Part shown: one piece after another, positions 9,396-19,409 of the stretch
Layout of the letters: every line of letters starts with the position of its first letter
Position numbering within the stretch: position 1 is the stretch's first letter
Position numbers and translations under genes: made by a program
Assembly: GCA_019359115.1 (NCBI GenBank)
Contig: JAHHHW010000072.1
Location: 1 to 64,000 of the forward strand
Source: Pelatocladus maniniholoensis HA4357-MV3
GTDB lineage: Bacteria; Cyanobacteriota; Cyanobacteriia; Cyanobacteriales; Nostocaceae
Direction of reading: 5' to 3'
DNA: 64,000 bases
The notes under the pieces: model-generated
Database searches by the model: none
What the model saw: the letters and a program-made list of their open reading frames with translations, nothing else
Told to the model about the DNA's origin: nothing

Positions 9396-10424
9396 ATGCT
9401 TGTTAGTCATATTATTCATAACCATAAAAAAGCTCTCCTGGACTTTGGTCGTACTCTTAAAATTAATCCCAACCACATTTTTACACTGGTGCGTCGGGGT
9501 CAAATTTATCACTCCATGCAGCGCTATGAAGATGCTCTCCAGGATTTTGATCGCGCTATTGAACTTGACCCCAATTTTATTGAAGCATTAGCAATTCGGG
9601 GTGAAACTTATCGCTTAATGCAGCGTTATGACGACGCACTCCAAGACTTTGACCGTGCGATCGCACTTAAACCTAATTTTGAGTGGGCGATCGCAAGTCG
9701 GGGTCAAATTTATCACTCAATGCAGCGCTACGACGAAGCACTCCAAGACTTTAACTGTGCAATTAAAATTAACTCTAACTTGGATTGGGTGTTGGCAAGT
9801 CGAGGTCAAACTTATCAATTAATGCAAAGTTACAAACAAGCCCTCAAAGACTTTGACCGTGCGATTAAACTTAATCCTGGTAATGCTTGGGCGTTAACAG
9901 GACGGGGTGAAACTTATCGCTTGATGCAGCGCTATAAACAAGCACTCAAAGATTTTGACTGTGCGATTCAACTTAACCCTAATTACGCTTGGGTGTTGGT
10001 AACTAGGGGCGAAGTTTACTTAATGCTCAAAAGATACAAAGATGCTCTTGCAGATTTTAACAATGCTATGAAGTTGGAATCTAATAATGATTGGTGTTTG
10101 TATGTTCGAGCTTTAGCTTACCAAGCCCTGAAACAACCAGACGAAGCACGTTCAGACCTTGCTAATGCGGTTCAACTTGCCAAAGAGAATTATAAACAAG
10201 ATTCTCAAGACTGGCACAATACGTTTAACTTAGCCCTTTACTATCTGGCTGTTGATTATACTCCCACAGCAGAGCAAATATATCGATATGCTTTATCTCA
10301 GGGTGCTTCTTTGCAGTGTATCCATGAAGCCATTCGTGATTTGGATGATTTTTTAACTATCTTTCCAAATCATATATATGCTCAATCTCTGCGCCAGTTG
10401 TTACAGTCAGCTTTAATGCAATAG
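9396..10424 (+). CDS. Tetratricopeptide repeat protein
   Basis: The 342-residue protein is almost entirely TPR. Six near-perfect 34-residue units (RGQIYHSMQRYEDALQDFDR / AIELDPNF type) span about residues 12-225, then a helical tail has two weaker repeats. There is no signal peptide and no catalytic domain. Unit-to-unit DNA identity is high (for example GACTTTGACCGTGCGAT), so repeat number may change by recombination. It probably acts as a scaffold for protein contacts; the partner is unknown. Stand-alone gene. Confidence 0.9.
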   Translation: MLVSHIIHNHKKALLDFGRTLKINPNHIFTLVRRGQIYHSMQRYEDALQDFDRAIELDPNFIEALAIRGETYRLMQRYDDALQDFDRAIALKPNFEWAIASRGQIYHSMQRYDEALQDFNCAIKINSNLDWVLASRGQTYQLMQSYKQALKDFDRAIKLNPGNAWALTGRGETYRLMQRYKQALKDFDCAIQLNPNYAWVLVTRGEVYLMLKRYKDALADFNNAMKLESNNDWCLYVRALAYQALKQPDEARSDLANAVQLAKENYKQDSQDWHNTFNLALYYLAVDYTPTAEQIYRYALSQGASLQCIHEAIRDLDDFLTIFPNHIYAQSLRQLLQSALMQ

Positions 10425-10492
10425 ACTGCATCCTCGCAGACATTTGTGCAATTACCTCAAAGTCACGTGATTGCAACATTCCTCACTCTCTC

Positions 10493-11374
10493 CTAAAAGC
10501 TACCCAAAATCATACCAGCCAGTAAGATGAAACCAATCCAAACATTTTGTCGGAACATTTCACCATATGCAGAATTAGGTAAATCTTGTTGATTTAAGCG
10601 AACAGACTGCCAAATCCAACTAGCAGTAGCAACTACAAGACTAAACCAAAAAGCTAGGTGAAGATGAATAGCTATTCCTAACCAAGCAAGACAAAATATA
10701 GTACCAGCAAAGAAAATTACAATGGCGATCGCTGCATAATCACCAAAAAATAAAGCACTGGAGTTTACACCAATACGCTTGTCATCAGAGCGATCGCTCA
10801 TGGCATAAACAGTATCAAATCCCAGTGTCCAAAATACAGTCGCGCCCCAAAGTAGCCAAGTCGGTTGAGAAATATTTTGTGTGACTGCACTCCAGCTAAT
10901 CAACACCGCAAAACCCCAAGCAATTGACAGCACTAACTGGGGAACAGGAAACACTCGTTTTGCGGCTGGATATAGCAAAATTACTGGAACTGCTGCCACA
11001 GATAACCAAAAAGAGATGGGGTTAAGATAGAAAGCAAGAACCGCAGCACATCCTAAAGCCACGATCACAATCGCAATACCAACTTTTACAGAAAGCACAC
11101 GGGATGCAAGGGGGCGATCGCGCGTTCTTTCCACTTCTGGATCTATATCTCTATCCCATAAATCATTGACAACACAGCCAGCAGCGCTTGTAGCTAGCGT
11201 TCCTAAAATGATCACGCCAACCAATGGTAGAGGCGGTTTACCAGCAGCTGCCAAAAATACAGCCCATAAAGCAGGAATCATCAGAATTAAACGCCCTTCC
11301 GGTTTGTGCCACCGTAATAATCGGATAATCACAAGCCAAGTAGGTTCCTGGTTACGTTCTGGCGTACTGAGCAT
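10493..11374 (-). CDS. UbiA-family 4-hydroxybenzoate solanesyltransferase
   Basis: A 293-residue integral membrane prenyltransferase with about eight hydrophobic segments. The first Asp-rich motif is NDLWDRDID (about 66-74) followed by ERTRDRPLAS, and the second is DTVYAMSDRSDD (about 187-198). These motifs bind the prenyl diphosphate through Mg2+. In cyanobacteria this clade attaches the solanesyl chain to 4-hydroxybenzoate for plastoquinone synthesis. The start ATG 11374 is followed by MLSTPERNQEP. It is divergent from the ppx gene, with a GGGGATT-type repeat between them. Confidence 0.87.
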   Translation of the reverse strand: MLSTPERNQEPTWLVIIRLLRWHKPEGRLILMIPALWAVFLAAAGKPPLPLVGVIILGTLATSAAGCVVNDLWDRDIDPEVERTRDRPLASRVLSVKVGIAIVIVALGCAAVLAFYLNPISFWLSVAAVPVILLYPAAKRVFPVPQLVLSIAWGFAVLISWSAVTQNISQPTWLLWGATVFWTLGFDTVYAMSDRSDDKRIGVNSSALFFGDYAAIAIVIFFAGTIFCLAWLGIAIHLHLAFWFSLVVATASWIWQSVRLNQQDLPNSAYGEMFRQNVWIGFILLAGMILGSF

Positions 11375-11772
11375 AGGAGATAAGGGATTGGGGATTGGGG
11401 ATTGGGGAAGGTAGGAGTCCCCTGGAGGGGATAAGGGGTAATGGGGATCGGGGACAAGGGAGACTTATCAGTTAACTGTTAACTGATATTTATGCCCAAT
11501 CCCCTTTCCCTGATCCTCTTTCCCTAATTAATTCACACATCTTCACATATATAGAATAACTTTTTTTGATATTTATAGAAGCAACAGCAAAAGTGGCAAC
11601 TTTTACTCAAAATAAGTAGTCACTTTGCTTGACCTCACAGAGAGAGTCAAAAACTCAGGCACAGTCAAAAACAGAGTCAATTTGACAATCTATATTGTGA
11701 ACAGACAAACTTTGTTATCGTCCGCAAGTCAGCTTTTGCCTTTTTTTACTTCATTTACTGAGAGAACAATAA
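11375..11772. other. Intergenic region with G-rich heptanucleotide repeats and the ppx promoter
   Basis: Bases 11378-11460 are a degenerate short tandemly repeated sequence of the GGGGATT type, followed by a small inverted GTTAACTG motif (11470-11485). From about 11530 the sequence is AT-rich and plausible as promoter for the downstream phosphatase gene, with AGAGAGTCAAAAACTCAGG/CAGTCAAAAACAGAG words at 11640-11672. No small gene is seen. Confidence 0.6.
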
Positions 11773-13422
11773 ATGGTCAATTTGGTTTCTGCTAGCTGGG
11801 GGAGTACACTAACTCAAACAGACAAGCAACAGCGAATCATCGCTGCGATTGATTTGGGAACCAATTCTCTGCACATGGTGATTGTGCGGATTGAAACAAC
11901 ACTACCAGCATTCAGCATTATTGGTAGAGAAAAGGAAACCGTGAGATTGGGCGATCGCGATCTAGTCACAGGATGCTTAAAAGCAGAAGTGATTGAAAGG
12001 GCGATCGCTTGCTTGCGACGTTTCCAAGAAGTTGCTAAAACTCTCAACGCCGAAACAATCATTGCTGTCGCTACTAGCGCCGTCCGAGAAGCACCCAATG
12101 GTAAAGAGTTTCTACAAAAGGTAGAAGTTGAGTTGGGTTTGAGCATTGATTTGATTTCCGGCCCAGAAGAAGCACGGAGGATCTACCTAGGTGTACTGTC
12201 GGGGATGGAATTTAATAACCAACCCCACATGATTGTTGATATTGGTGGCGGTTCCACAGAACTTATTTTGGGTGACACTCACCAAGCGCGAACTCTCACC
12301 AGTACCAAAATTGGCGCAGTTCGCCTGACAAATGAATTAATTAACAGTGATCCTATTAGTAATGCTGAGTTTCAGTACCTACAAGCCTATGCACGGGGAA
12401 TGTTAGAACGTTCTATAGAAGAGGTACTGGCAAATCTAAAATATGGTGAACAACCCCGCTTAGTAGGAACATCCGGTACGATTGAAACTCTGGCGATGAT
12501 CAACGCCCGTGAAAAATTGGGTTTTGTTCCCTCTACGCTGAATGGTTATCAGTTTAGCCTTAAAGACTTGCGGGAGTGGGTAAATCGCTTGCGGAAAATG
12601 ACTAACGTCGAACGGGCGACTATTCCTGGAATGCCAGAGAAACGGTCAGAAGTGATACTGGCAGGGGCAGTAATATTACAGGAAGCAATGAATTTGTTAG
12701 GGCTAGAGGCGATCGCAGTTTGTGAACGCGCCCTCCGTGAAGGCGTGATTGTAGACTGGATGCTCGCCCACGGCTTAATTGAAGACCGCCTACGCTATCA
12801 AAGTTCGGTACGTGAGCGCAGTGTTCTTAAAACTGCTAAGAAATACCATGTCAACTTAGAACATAGCGATCGCGTTGCCGTCTTTGCCCTGAGTATCTTT
12901 GACCAAACTCAAGGCATACTCCATAATTGGGGAAGCGAACAGAGACAGCTACTGTGGGCTGCGGCAATACTGCACAATTGTGGTCATTTTGTCAACCATG
13001 ATTCTCATCACAAACATTCATACTACTTAATTCGCAATGGTGAATTGCTGGGTTATACCGAAACCGAGATGGAAATCATCGCCAATATTGCCCGTTATCA
13101 TCGCAAATCTCCGCCCAAGAAAAAACATGAGAATTTTCGCAATTTGTTGCATAAAGAACACCGACAAATTGTTAGTCAGTTGAGTGCAATTCTCAGATTA
13201 GCTGTTGCTCTGGATCGGCGACAAATCGGAGCTATTCATAAATTACAATGTGAATTTATTCCAGATAAACGAGAATTGAAAATACGAATTTTCCCATCTC
13301 GTCCTGATGATGAATGCTCTTTAGAACTCTGGAGCTTGGATTATAAAAAAGGAGTATTTGAGTCAGAGTTTGATGTGAAATTAGTACCAAGTTTGGAAGA
13401 ATCTGCTGTGATACTTAATTAA
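11773..13422 (+). CDS. ppx: Ppx/GppA family exopolyphosphatase
   Basis: The 549-residue enzyme carries the actin-like ATPase fold signatures AAIDLGTNSLHMVIV (about 24-38), the EEARRIYLGV region (about 131), MIVDIGGGSTELILG (about 151-165) and LVGTSGTIETLA (about 233). A C-terminal HD-like helical domain (about 330-549) includes AAILHNCGH and HHKHSYYLI. It should hydrolyse terminal phosphates of polyphosphate or (p)ppGpp, linking phosphate storage and stringent control. The full two-part architecture is present. Upstream is an AT-rich promoter region; downstream is a structured repeat. Confidence 0.92.
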   Translation: MVNLVSASWGSTLTQTDKQQRIIAAIDLGTNSLHMVIVRIETTLPAFSIIGREKETVRLGDRDLVTGCLKAEVIERAIACLRRFQEVAKTLNAETIIAVATSAVREAPNGKEFLQKVEVELGLSIDLISGPEEARRIYLGVLSGMEFNNQPHMIVDIGGGSTELILGDTHQARTLTSTKIGAVRLTNELINSDPISNAEFQYLQAYARGMLERSIEEVLANLKYGEQPRLVGTSGTIETLAMINAREKLGFVPSTLNGYQFSLKDLREWVNRLRKMTNVERATIPGMPEKRSEVILAGAVILQEAMNLLGLEAIAVCERALREGVIVDWMLAHGLIEDRLRYQSSVRERSVLKTAKKYHVNLEHSDRVAVFALSIFDQTQGILHNWGSEQRQLLWAAAILHNCGHFVNHDSHHKHSYYLIRNGELLGYTETEMEIIANIARYHRKSPPKKKHENFRNLLHKEHRQIVSQLSAILRLAVALDRRQIGAIHKLQCEFIPDKRELKIRIFPSRPDDECSLELWSLDYKKGVFESEFDVKLVPSLEESAVILN

Positions 13423-13430
13423 GCACCAAG

Positions 13431-13564
13431 CCCATATCCCGCCTCATAATTAAGGAATGAGGCTAATAGCATAAGTCCGTTTTAACGGACTCAAACACCG
13501 TCCTAGTCAGATTTATCTGACTTTCGCTATTAGCCAATAAATTTATTTATTGGCGGGATATGGG
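13431..13564. repeat. Nested multi-hairpin repeat element, variant 1
   Basis: A perfect 13-bp outer stem pairs 13431-13443 with 13552-13564. Inside are a weak hairpin (13444-13460), a perfect 10-bp middle stem (GGCTAATAGC 13461-13470 with GCTATTAGCC 13526-13535), two hairpins inside that stem (AGTCCGTT/AACGGACT at 13474-13491 and AGTCAGAT/ATCTGACT at 13505-13522) separated by a 13-base linker, and a final hairpin CAATAAAT/ATTTATTG at 13535-13552. The same layout with different stem sequences occurs at 22425-22550 and 61856-61981. It may act as a transcription end for ppx. Confidence 0.85.
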
Positions 13565-13582
13565 GTTGATGCAAGATATGAT

Positions 13583-13726
13583 TTATAGCAGTTCTCGGTT
13601 GTGTCCAATACGTACCCCAACCCCACCCCTTAATCCCCTCCCCGCTTGCGGGGAGGGGAGGTTTTGCGTCAGCAAAGCCAGGGTGGGGTTCCGACTGTAT
13701 TGCAATCGAGTGAGAAGTGCTATAGG
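13583..13726. mobile_element. MITE-like element with imperfect terminal inverted repeats
   Basis: The left end TTATAGCAGTTCTC...CCAATACGTACCCCAACCC is inversely related to the right end GGGTGGGGTTCCGACTGTATTG...GAGAAGTGCTATA. The core holds a GC-rich hairpin (CCTCCCCGC...GCGGGGAGG near 13636-13660). No coding capacity. Short open frames through it are artefacts. Confidence 0.55.
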
Positions 13727-13799
13727 CTGAAGCCAACGCAACGGCAATAAAGCGGGAGGAACATCCACGCCGCTTTTTGCCTCCCCTAGTTAAGATTTA

Positions 13800-14095
13800 C
13801 TTTATAAATAGTCTTTTATCCTCGTCGTCGAGTCTTTGATCTCCGTCATCGAGTCTTTGATCTCCGTCGTCGAGTCTTTGATACTCATTAATGAGTCTTT
13901 TATCCTCGTCGTCGAGTCTTTGATCTCCGTCATCGAGTCTTTGATACTCATTAACGAGTCTTTGATCTCCGTCATCGAGTCTTTGATCTCCGTCGTCGAG
14001 TCTTTGATACTCATTAACGAGTCTTTGATCTCCGTCGTCGAGTCTTTGATACTCATTAATGAGTCTTTGATCTCCGTCATCGAGTCTTTTATTTC
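13800..14095. repeat. 21-bp tandem repeat array (about 14 units)
   Basis: Units of 21 bp of three kinds alternate: GAGTCTTTGATCTCCGTCATC, GAGTCTTTGATACTCATTAAC and GAGTCTTTTATCCTCGTCGTC. All three of the following frames stay open: two on the minus strand (13797-14159 with L-D-D-G-D-Q-R heptads and 13802-14155 with K-D-S-M-T-E-I heptads) and one on the plus strand (13836-14189, S-L-I-S-V-V-E). Because 21 is a multiple of 3, open frames are expected from any stop-free unit, so I do not call a gene. A small coiled-coil protein from the K-D-S-x-x-x-I frame is the best alternative. Confidence 0.9.
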
Positions 14096-14207
14096 GACGA
14101 TAGGGAAAAATGATGAAAAATATTCTCTGTGTCCTCCCCTTGTCCTCCTGATCAAGCAACTTCTTGGTGATCTACGCAGTCATAGGTGATCATTAGTTGA
14201 AGCCTAT

Positions 14208-15488
14208 GTGAAATTTGCTATCCAGTCAATGATGAAAAAGTTTGTTCAATCGTGTAAGAAATTGTTTGTGTGGAATGCTCGTCAAAGTAGTCAACGCAAC
14301 TTAGCTTTTTTTGCTGTGGTGGTAACTTTGTCTATGGTTGCTACGATGATGTTATCTTTTCCCTTACCAGCTCAAAATTTACCTACCCGTTCGCAAACAG
14401 CAGAGTTACGGGGAGTGTGGTTAACCAATATTGATAGTAATGTGCTGTTTGAGAGCGATCGCCTCAAGAGTGGATTGCAAAATCTTCAACAGCTAAATTT
14501 TAACGTTGTCTATCCGACTGTATGGAACTGGGGTTGGACGCTGTATCCTAGCAAAGTGGCTCAAACGGTGATTGGGCGATCGCTAGATCCAGAACCCGGT
14601 CTGCAAGGACGAGATATGCTTAAAGAAATAGTCAACGTTGGTCATCAACAAGGTTTAAAAGTTATTCCCTGGTTTGAATTTGGCTTTATGGCCCCCGCAG
14701 ACTCGCAATTAGCAAAACGTCGTCCTCAATGGCTAACTAGTCGCAGAGATGGTAGCAAAATTTGGAAAGAAGGTACTCACGACCGAGTTTGGCTAAATCC
14801 CTTTCGACCGGAAGTGCAACAATTCATCCAAAATTTAATAGTAGAAATAGTTAGAAATTACGATATTGATGGTATCCAATTTGATGATCATTTTGGCTTG
14901 CCATCGGAGTTAGGATACGACGCTTATACAGTCGCATTATACAAAAAAGAACACGGTGGCAAAGCACCTCCGAGCAACTCTAAAGATCCAGAATGGGTGA
15001 GGTGGCGAGCAAACAAAATTACTAATTATATGAAACGGGTGTTTACTGCGATCAAAGCCACGAAAAAGAATTGTATTGTTTCCGTAGCACCTAATCCTCA
15101 ACGCTTCTCCTACGAATTCTTTCTGGCAGACTGGGAAAAATGGGAAAGAATGGGAATTGTGGAAGACTTAGTGATCCAAGTGTATCGAGATGATCCCAAT
15201 GTCTTTAAGAGTGAATTACAGTATCCAGAAGTCAAAGCTGCTAAAAATCACATCCCTGTAAGTATCGGGATTATGACAGGATTGAAAGCCAAACATGTAC
15301 CGATGACACGAATTGCTCAACAAGTTCAACAAGTACGCGATCGCAATTTTGCTGGTGTCTCTTTCTTTTTCTACGAAAGTTTGTGGAACATGACCAAAGA
15401 AGCACCGCAACTACGTCAAACAGGTTTGAAAAATCTTTTCCCCACACCAAGTTCTTACCCAAATTTAATCGCAGGGTGGAAACCGTAA
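14208..15488 (+). CDS. Glycoside hydrolase family 10-like (GHL10) secreted protein
   Basis: A 426-residue protein. A basic N-terminus and a hydrophobic segment (about 28-52, ending FPLPAQ) serve as signal peptide or anchor. The GHL10/DUF187 domain follows from about 62: ELRGVWLTNIDS, FNVVYPTVWNWG, PWFEFGF, WLNPFRPEV and YDIDGIQFDDHFG, the last with the acidic residues expected at the active site. The family acts on cell-wall or extracellular polysaccharides. The frame opens with GTG 14208; an in-frame ATG pair at 14229 is an alternative. No clear ribosome site decides between them. The substrate is unknown. Confidence 0.85.
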   Translation: MKFAIQSMMKKFVQSCKKLFVWNARQSSQRNLAFFAVVVTLSMVATMMLSFPLPAQNLPTRSQTAELRGVWLTNIDSNVLFESDRLKSGLQNLQQLNFNVVYPTVWNWGWTLYPSKVAQTVIGRSLDPEPGLQGRDMLKEIVNVGHQQGLKVIPWFEFGFMAPADSQLAKRRPQWLTSRRDGSKIWKEGTHDRVWLNPFRPEVQQFIQNLIVEIVRNYDIDGIQFDDHFGLPSELGYDAYTVALYKKEHGGKAPPSNSKDPEWVRWRANKITNYMKRVFTAIKATKKNCIVSVAPNPQRFSYEFFLADWEKWERMGIVEDLVIQVYRDDPNVFKSELQYPEVKAAKNHIPVSIGIMTGLKAKHVPMTRIAQQVQQVRDRNFAGVSFFFYESLWNMTKEAPQLRQTGLKNLFPTPSSYPNLIAGWKP

Positions 15489-15578
15489 GTAAGTATGAAG
15501 TATGAAGTCGGAAGTCGGAAGTATAAAATTTTTATTTTCACCCTTCACTCTTCAGGCTTCATGCTTCATCATTTTTTT

Positions 15579-17072
15579 CTATCCAATTCCCAAACGCCCA
15601 GCTAAACCGGGAGTCAGGGGTAACAGAGTCGCAATCATTAAGAATAAAGCCAATAAACCCAAAGCGGCGCGGGCGTCGTCTGGTTCGCTGATTTCATTCA
15701 AACTGGGGCGTTCTAAATCACGTTGTAAAAACAAAATCACGATCGCCCAGTACATCGCTAAAGGATTACCCAAAGCTACTAATCCCAACAAAATTAAAGT
15801 TGCAAAGGTCGCCCGACCAGCAGTTTTGCGTCCGTAGATGGCTTGGACAATCCGACCACCATCAAGTTGTCCAGCAGGCATTAAATTTAAAGCTGTGATT
15901 ACCAAACCCAACCAACCAATCACCACCAAGGGATGCACATCTACCAATGGTGACTGCAAAGCCGAACCAAGCACAACTTTTGCCAAGCTACCTACCAAAA
16001 TCGAACCTTGGAAAAACTCATTGGGTAATTGAAACATACTACCTTGATGAGAAAGCAGCAATCCCGTAATCACCATCACTACAGACACAATCCCCCCAGC
16101 AGCTGGCCCAGCCAAAGCGATATCAAATAATACCTTACGGTTGGGTAACAAAGACTCAAACCGAGTAATTGCTCCAAAAGATCCAATTTGCACAGCTGGG
16201 AGAAAATAGGGCCAGCTGAGGCGGATATTGTGACGACGGGCAAGTAACCAATGACCGATTTCATGCGCCAGTAAAACGATTAAAAGCCCCAGACCAATAG
16301 GCAAAGTTTCTTGTAACCGTCCAAAATCGGCAAATAAATCAAAACCTTGTAAAATGCCCGACGCTTCTAAACTTGTGACTACGGTTGCTACCAGCAGAAT
16401 AATTCCAAAGACTTTTTGCGATAAGGTCATCGGGCGCGGATCATTACGGCTGGGTAGGACAATCACCACTGGTTTACCATCTGTGTTTTCCACCAGATAA
16501 AGGCGATATTTATCACCAATAGTTTCCTGTAACTTAGTAGTCAGACGATTGTGAACCATTTCTGGTTCTCCCCGCAGATTACCTTTAAAAATAGCTCCTT
16601 CTTGATACGCAATGGTTTCTGTGGCAAAAAATGTATCCAGACCAAAAATACCTTTGATAGCGTTCAAATCTGCTTCTGGAATTGGCGGAACTTCCAGTTT
16701 TATTTCTACAGATTCAACCATCGGTGTTGTTTGTGATGTCGAAGTAGATTCTTGTTCAGATAGCTTTTGTGTCGCCCGTTGTCTGAGAATTACATCTTGT
16801 CCAGCTGCTCTTAACTGTCTGCCCAGATAGATGTAAATTGCGGTAGAAACCACAAGTAACAAGAGGATGGCTACAATATTGATGTAAATCCCGGCAGCAA
16901 ATAAGCCAAAAAACACTAGCCAGGGAGCCATTAAAACCACTGACTGTAACCAGGCGAAGATTCCTAGCTTGCCATAGGGTCTGGCACGATAAAAGCCCCA
17001 ACCCAAGATTCCGAAAGCGACTAATAGGATTGTCGCAATAATAGGAGTCTCTGATGCAGTAAACATTTCCAA
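15579..17072 (-). CDS. Site-2 protease (M50), EGY-like
   Basis: A 497-residue membrane metalloprotease. The zinc motif HEIGHW (H270-E271-H274) lies in a membrane helix, and the third ligand region is NLMPAGQLDGGR near residue 400. The conserved GNLRGEP (about 164-170) of plant chloroplast EGY proteins precedes it. About eight further hydrophobic segments, two of them at the N-terminus (about 10-25, 45-80), complete the EGY layout. It should perform intramembrane proteolysis of an unknown substrate in the thylakoid or plasma membrane. Stand-alone gene convergent with the GHL10 gene; a short repeat (AGTATGAAGTCGGAAGTCGG) lies between. Confidence 0.92.
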   Translation of the reverse strand: MEMFTASETPIIATILLVAFGILGWGFYRARPYGKLGIFAWLQSVVLMAPWLVFFGLFAAGIYINIVAILLLLVVSTAIYIYLGRQLRAAGQDVILRQRATQKLSEQESTSTSQTTPMVESVEIKLEVPPIPEADLNAIKGIFGLDTFFATETIAYQEGAIFKGNLRGEPEMVHNRLTTKLQETIGDKYRLYLVENTDGKPVVIVLPSRNDPRPMTLSQKVFGIILLVATVVTSLEASGILQGFDLFADFGRLQETLPIGLGLLIVLLAHEIGHWLLARRHNIRLSWPYFLPAVQIGSFGAITRFESLLPNRKVLFDIALAGPAAGGIVSVVMVITGLLLSHQGSMFQLPNEFFQGSILVGSLAKVVLGSALQSPLVDVHPLVVIGWLGLVITALNLMPAGQLDGGRIVQAIYGRKTAGRATFATLILLGLVALGNPLAMYWAIVILFLQRDLERPSLNEISEPDDARAALGLLALFLMIATLLPLTPGLAGRLGIG

Positions 17073-17236
17073 ACCCTTCGCCTCGTAAAATCAAGCCTGA
17101 ATTTAGTCAGGTTTTACAGATATTAATAATTTATCAATATATGTAGATGGGATGGATGTGAGGAGTTGCGATCGCAAAACTTAGATAAACATCATTAAAA
17201 CCTTGACCAATGACCAATGACAACTCTCGCCAATAG

Positions 17237-18913
17237 TTAATTATTATCCTGTGGTATTACCTCGCTTGTTTGTTCTTTGGTTCGTTTTTGGAGTTTTTGT
17301 TGTAACTGACTCTCCAGATTAAGATTTTGCTTAAGTTCCTGTGTTGGAACTACTACTTCTGGTGGATTTGACTGTTTTGAACCCCTATTTGGCAAGATTG
17401 GTACAACCACTGAACTAGAATCTTTGGTTGGTGATGGTTGTGGGGCAAGTTTCAATTTTATTGGAGATGGTGATTGAGTTTGTGAACGTGTAGAAGAAGT
17501 TTGACGAGAGTTCCGGTATTCTCGCAGTTTTTCCACTAGAGACGGTGATGAAGAATTATCAGGCGTAGTGGGTGATAGTGTTTGTGTTGGGGATTGTTTC
17601 TGTTGTGATTCTTGTGATTCTTCTGTGGTGGAATTATTTTTGCTTGATTCTTCTATAGTGTTGGTGTTGCGAGTCGAGGTTTCTGATTCGGAAGAACGCC
17701 GATTGCGCCTGCGTCGCCGAGAAGAAGTAGAGACGGATGCAGAGTTGATTTTTGATTGGGAAGTCTCAGAAGGTGTGGGAGAAGGTGAATTCGTGGATTG
17801 TATTTCTGCTGAAGTACTTTGATTAGGCTGTTCAAAAACTGGTTTGGGGGATGGTGGCTGAGGCTTGTTCAACATACTAGTTATACCAAAACCTGCGGTT
17901 GCAGCAACAACAGCTACACCAGTACCCAGAAGTACTTTTGGCGATCGCAGTTTTTTTCTAAAAGGAGTAATCTTTGCAAACAGTGATGAAATTCTTTTTT
18001 GATTTGTTATTTTTTCTTGAGGTAATTTTTCCTCGTGCAACTGGGCAGATAAATCAATAGTTGGTACTGCGTATGTCACCATTGGCATTGGTATGTGATT
18101 TGTTACGTCTCCTGGTAGCAGTTTCAACCACTCTACCACTGTTTGGGGACGAAACTTGGCTTCAATTGCCATACCACGCATCACAGCTTGATTGACTGCT
18201 GCACTTAAATGAGGTTGCAATTCACGGGGTGTAGGCATTTGTTCGCGATCGCGCAACAATGCAGGCATGGGTACTTGTCCCGTCAAAAATGAGTACAATG
18301 TTGCTGCTAAACCGTAAACATCTGTTGCAGGTGTGCGCGTTGCTTGTGACAAGTATTGTTCAATTGGCGAATAGCCTTCAGATACCATACCTGTGTGAGT
18401 TTGTCTCACCCCACTATTAAATTCACGGGCAATACCAAAATCAATCAGTACTACTTCCTGAGTTCCTTGGCGGAGAATAATATTATCCGGTTTGACATCT
18501 CGGTGCAACAAACCATTTTGATGCACCACTTGCAAAGCAGCCCCAATTTGACGAATGTAATGAATTGCTGTCGCCTCTGGTAGAGGAATTCCAGGTAAAA
18601 TGTAAGCCTCACCTAAAGTATCACCGGGAATGTATTCCATCACCATATATGGCAACCCAGTCTCGACAAAAAAATCACTGACCCGGACAATATTGGGGTG
18701 GACACATGTAGCCAAACGTCTAGCCTCATCCTGAAACTGACGCTCAAACTTGGCAAAATCAGGATGTTGTCTGAGCTTTTCATTCAGGGTTTTAATCACC
18801 ACTACATGGTTTAAAAAGTCATGCGTAGCTTTGAAAGTAATACCAAAGCCACCTCGACCAATTTCCTGGTCTAAGGTATATTTACCACCCTGCAATTTTG
18901 TACCAGCTTGCAT
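17237..18913 (-). CDS. Membrane-anchored serine/threonine protein kinase
   Basis: The kinase domain occupies about residues 10-265 (from Met at 18913): glycine loop [17 protein letters not shown] lysine, [11 protein letters not shown] catalytic loop, DFGIAREF metal loop and GYSPIEQY activation/P+1 region. A membrane segment (about 325-345, [21 protein letters not shown]) follows a basic stretch. The C-terminal part is low-complexity, rich in Ser, Thr, Pro and Gln, with no sensor domain. The frame is open to 18952, but those 13 codons fall in a CAAATCC-type heptanucleotide repeat; homologues usually begin MQAGT-L-GG-Y, so 18913 is preferred. The substrate is unknown. Confidence 0.9.
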   Translation of the reverse strand: MQAGTKLQGGKYTLDQEIGRGGFGITFKATHDFLNHVVVIKTLNEKLRQHPDFAKFERQFQDEARRLATCVHPNIVRVSDFFVETGLPYMVMEYIPGDTLGEAYILPGIPLPEATAIHYIRQIGAALQVVHQNGLLHRDVKPDNIILRQGTQEVVLIDFGIAREFNSGVRQTHTGMVSEGYSPIEQYLSQATRTPATDVYGLAATLYSFLTGQVPMPALLRDREQMPTPRELQPHLSAAVNQAVMRGMAIEAKFRPQTVVEWLKLLPGDVTNHIPMPMVTYAVPTIDLSAQLHEEKLPQEKITNQKRISSLFAKITPFRKKLRSPKVLLGTGVAVVAATAGFGITSMLNKPQPPSPKPVFEQPNQSTSAEIQSTNSPSPTPSETSQSKINSASVSTSSRRRRRNRRSSESETSTRNTNTIEESSKNNSTTEESQESQQKQSPTQTLSPTTPDNSSSPSLVEKLREYRNSRQTSSTRSQTQSPSPIKLKLAPQPSPTKDSSSVVVPILPNRGSKQSNPPEVVVPTQELKQNLNLESQLQQKLQKRTKEQTSEVIPQDNN

Positions 18914-19409
18914 AGTATTTTGATTTGGGATTTGAGATTTAGATCTGGACATCCACTTTTAGATTTTAGATTAGCGTCAAATATTATCCTAATAATCTAA
19001 AATCCAAAATCCAAAATCTTGATGGAGATCGGGGATTGGGGATTGGGGAAGGTAGGGGTCCCTGGAGGGGATAAGGGGTTATGGGGATTGGGAAGAGACT
19101 TGTTAAATTAAGTCTCCCCACACTCTCCCTTGTCCCCAATCCCCGCTCTCCGATTTTTTCTACCTAAAGTCACCCATTCAGGTGAAGTGAAGAATACTTG
19201 GGAAAGGTTAACATCAAATAAAGTTAAGAAACTATAAGTTCACTATTTATACTCATACTCTTTCCTACGCAAGATGAATGTTAACAGAACTTAAGTTCTA
19301 TAGAAAGTTAATGATCTTGCCTACAACAGATAAATATTTTTAATCAATATTTCTTCCTTACTCCCCCTTTATCATCCTGAAATCGAAGTTATTTCTCAAG
19401 GCTGCTGTA
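18914..19409. other. Intergenic region with two heptanucleotide repeat tracts
   Basis: AAATCCC/AAAATCC-type repeats (18920-19020) are followed by a GGGGATT tract (19019-19155) whose two arms are partly inverted (GGGATTGGGG and CCCCAATCCCC). From 19160 to 19409 the sequence is AT-rich and must contain the promoter of the exporter operon; I see no confident boxes. Confidence 0.6.

Noticed and set aside
13797-14189. Three long overlapping frames in the 21-bp repeat (two minus, one plus)
   Set aside because: A stop-free 21-bp unit automatically gives open frames on several phases. None has a ribosome site or recognisable ends, so I list it as a repeat.
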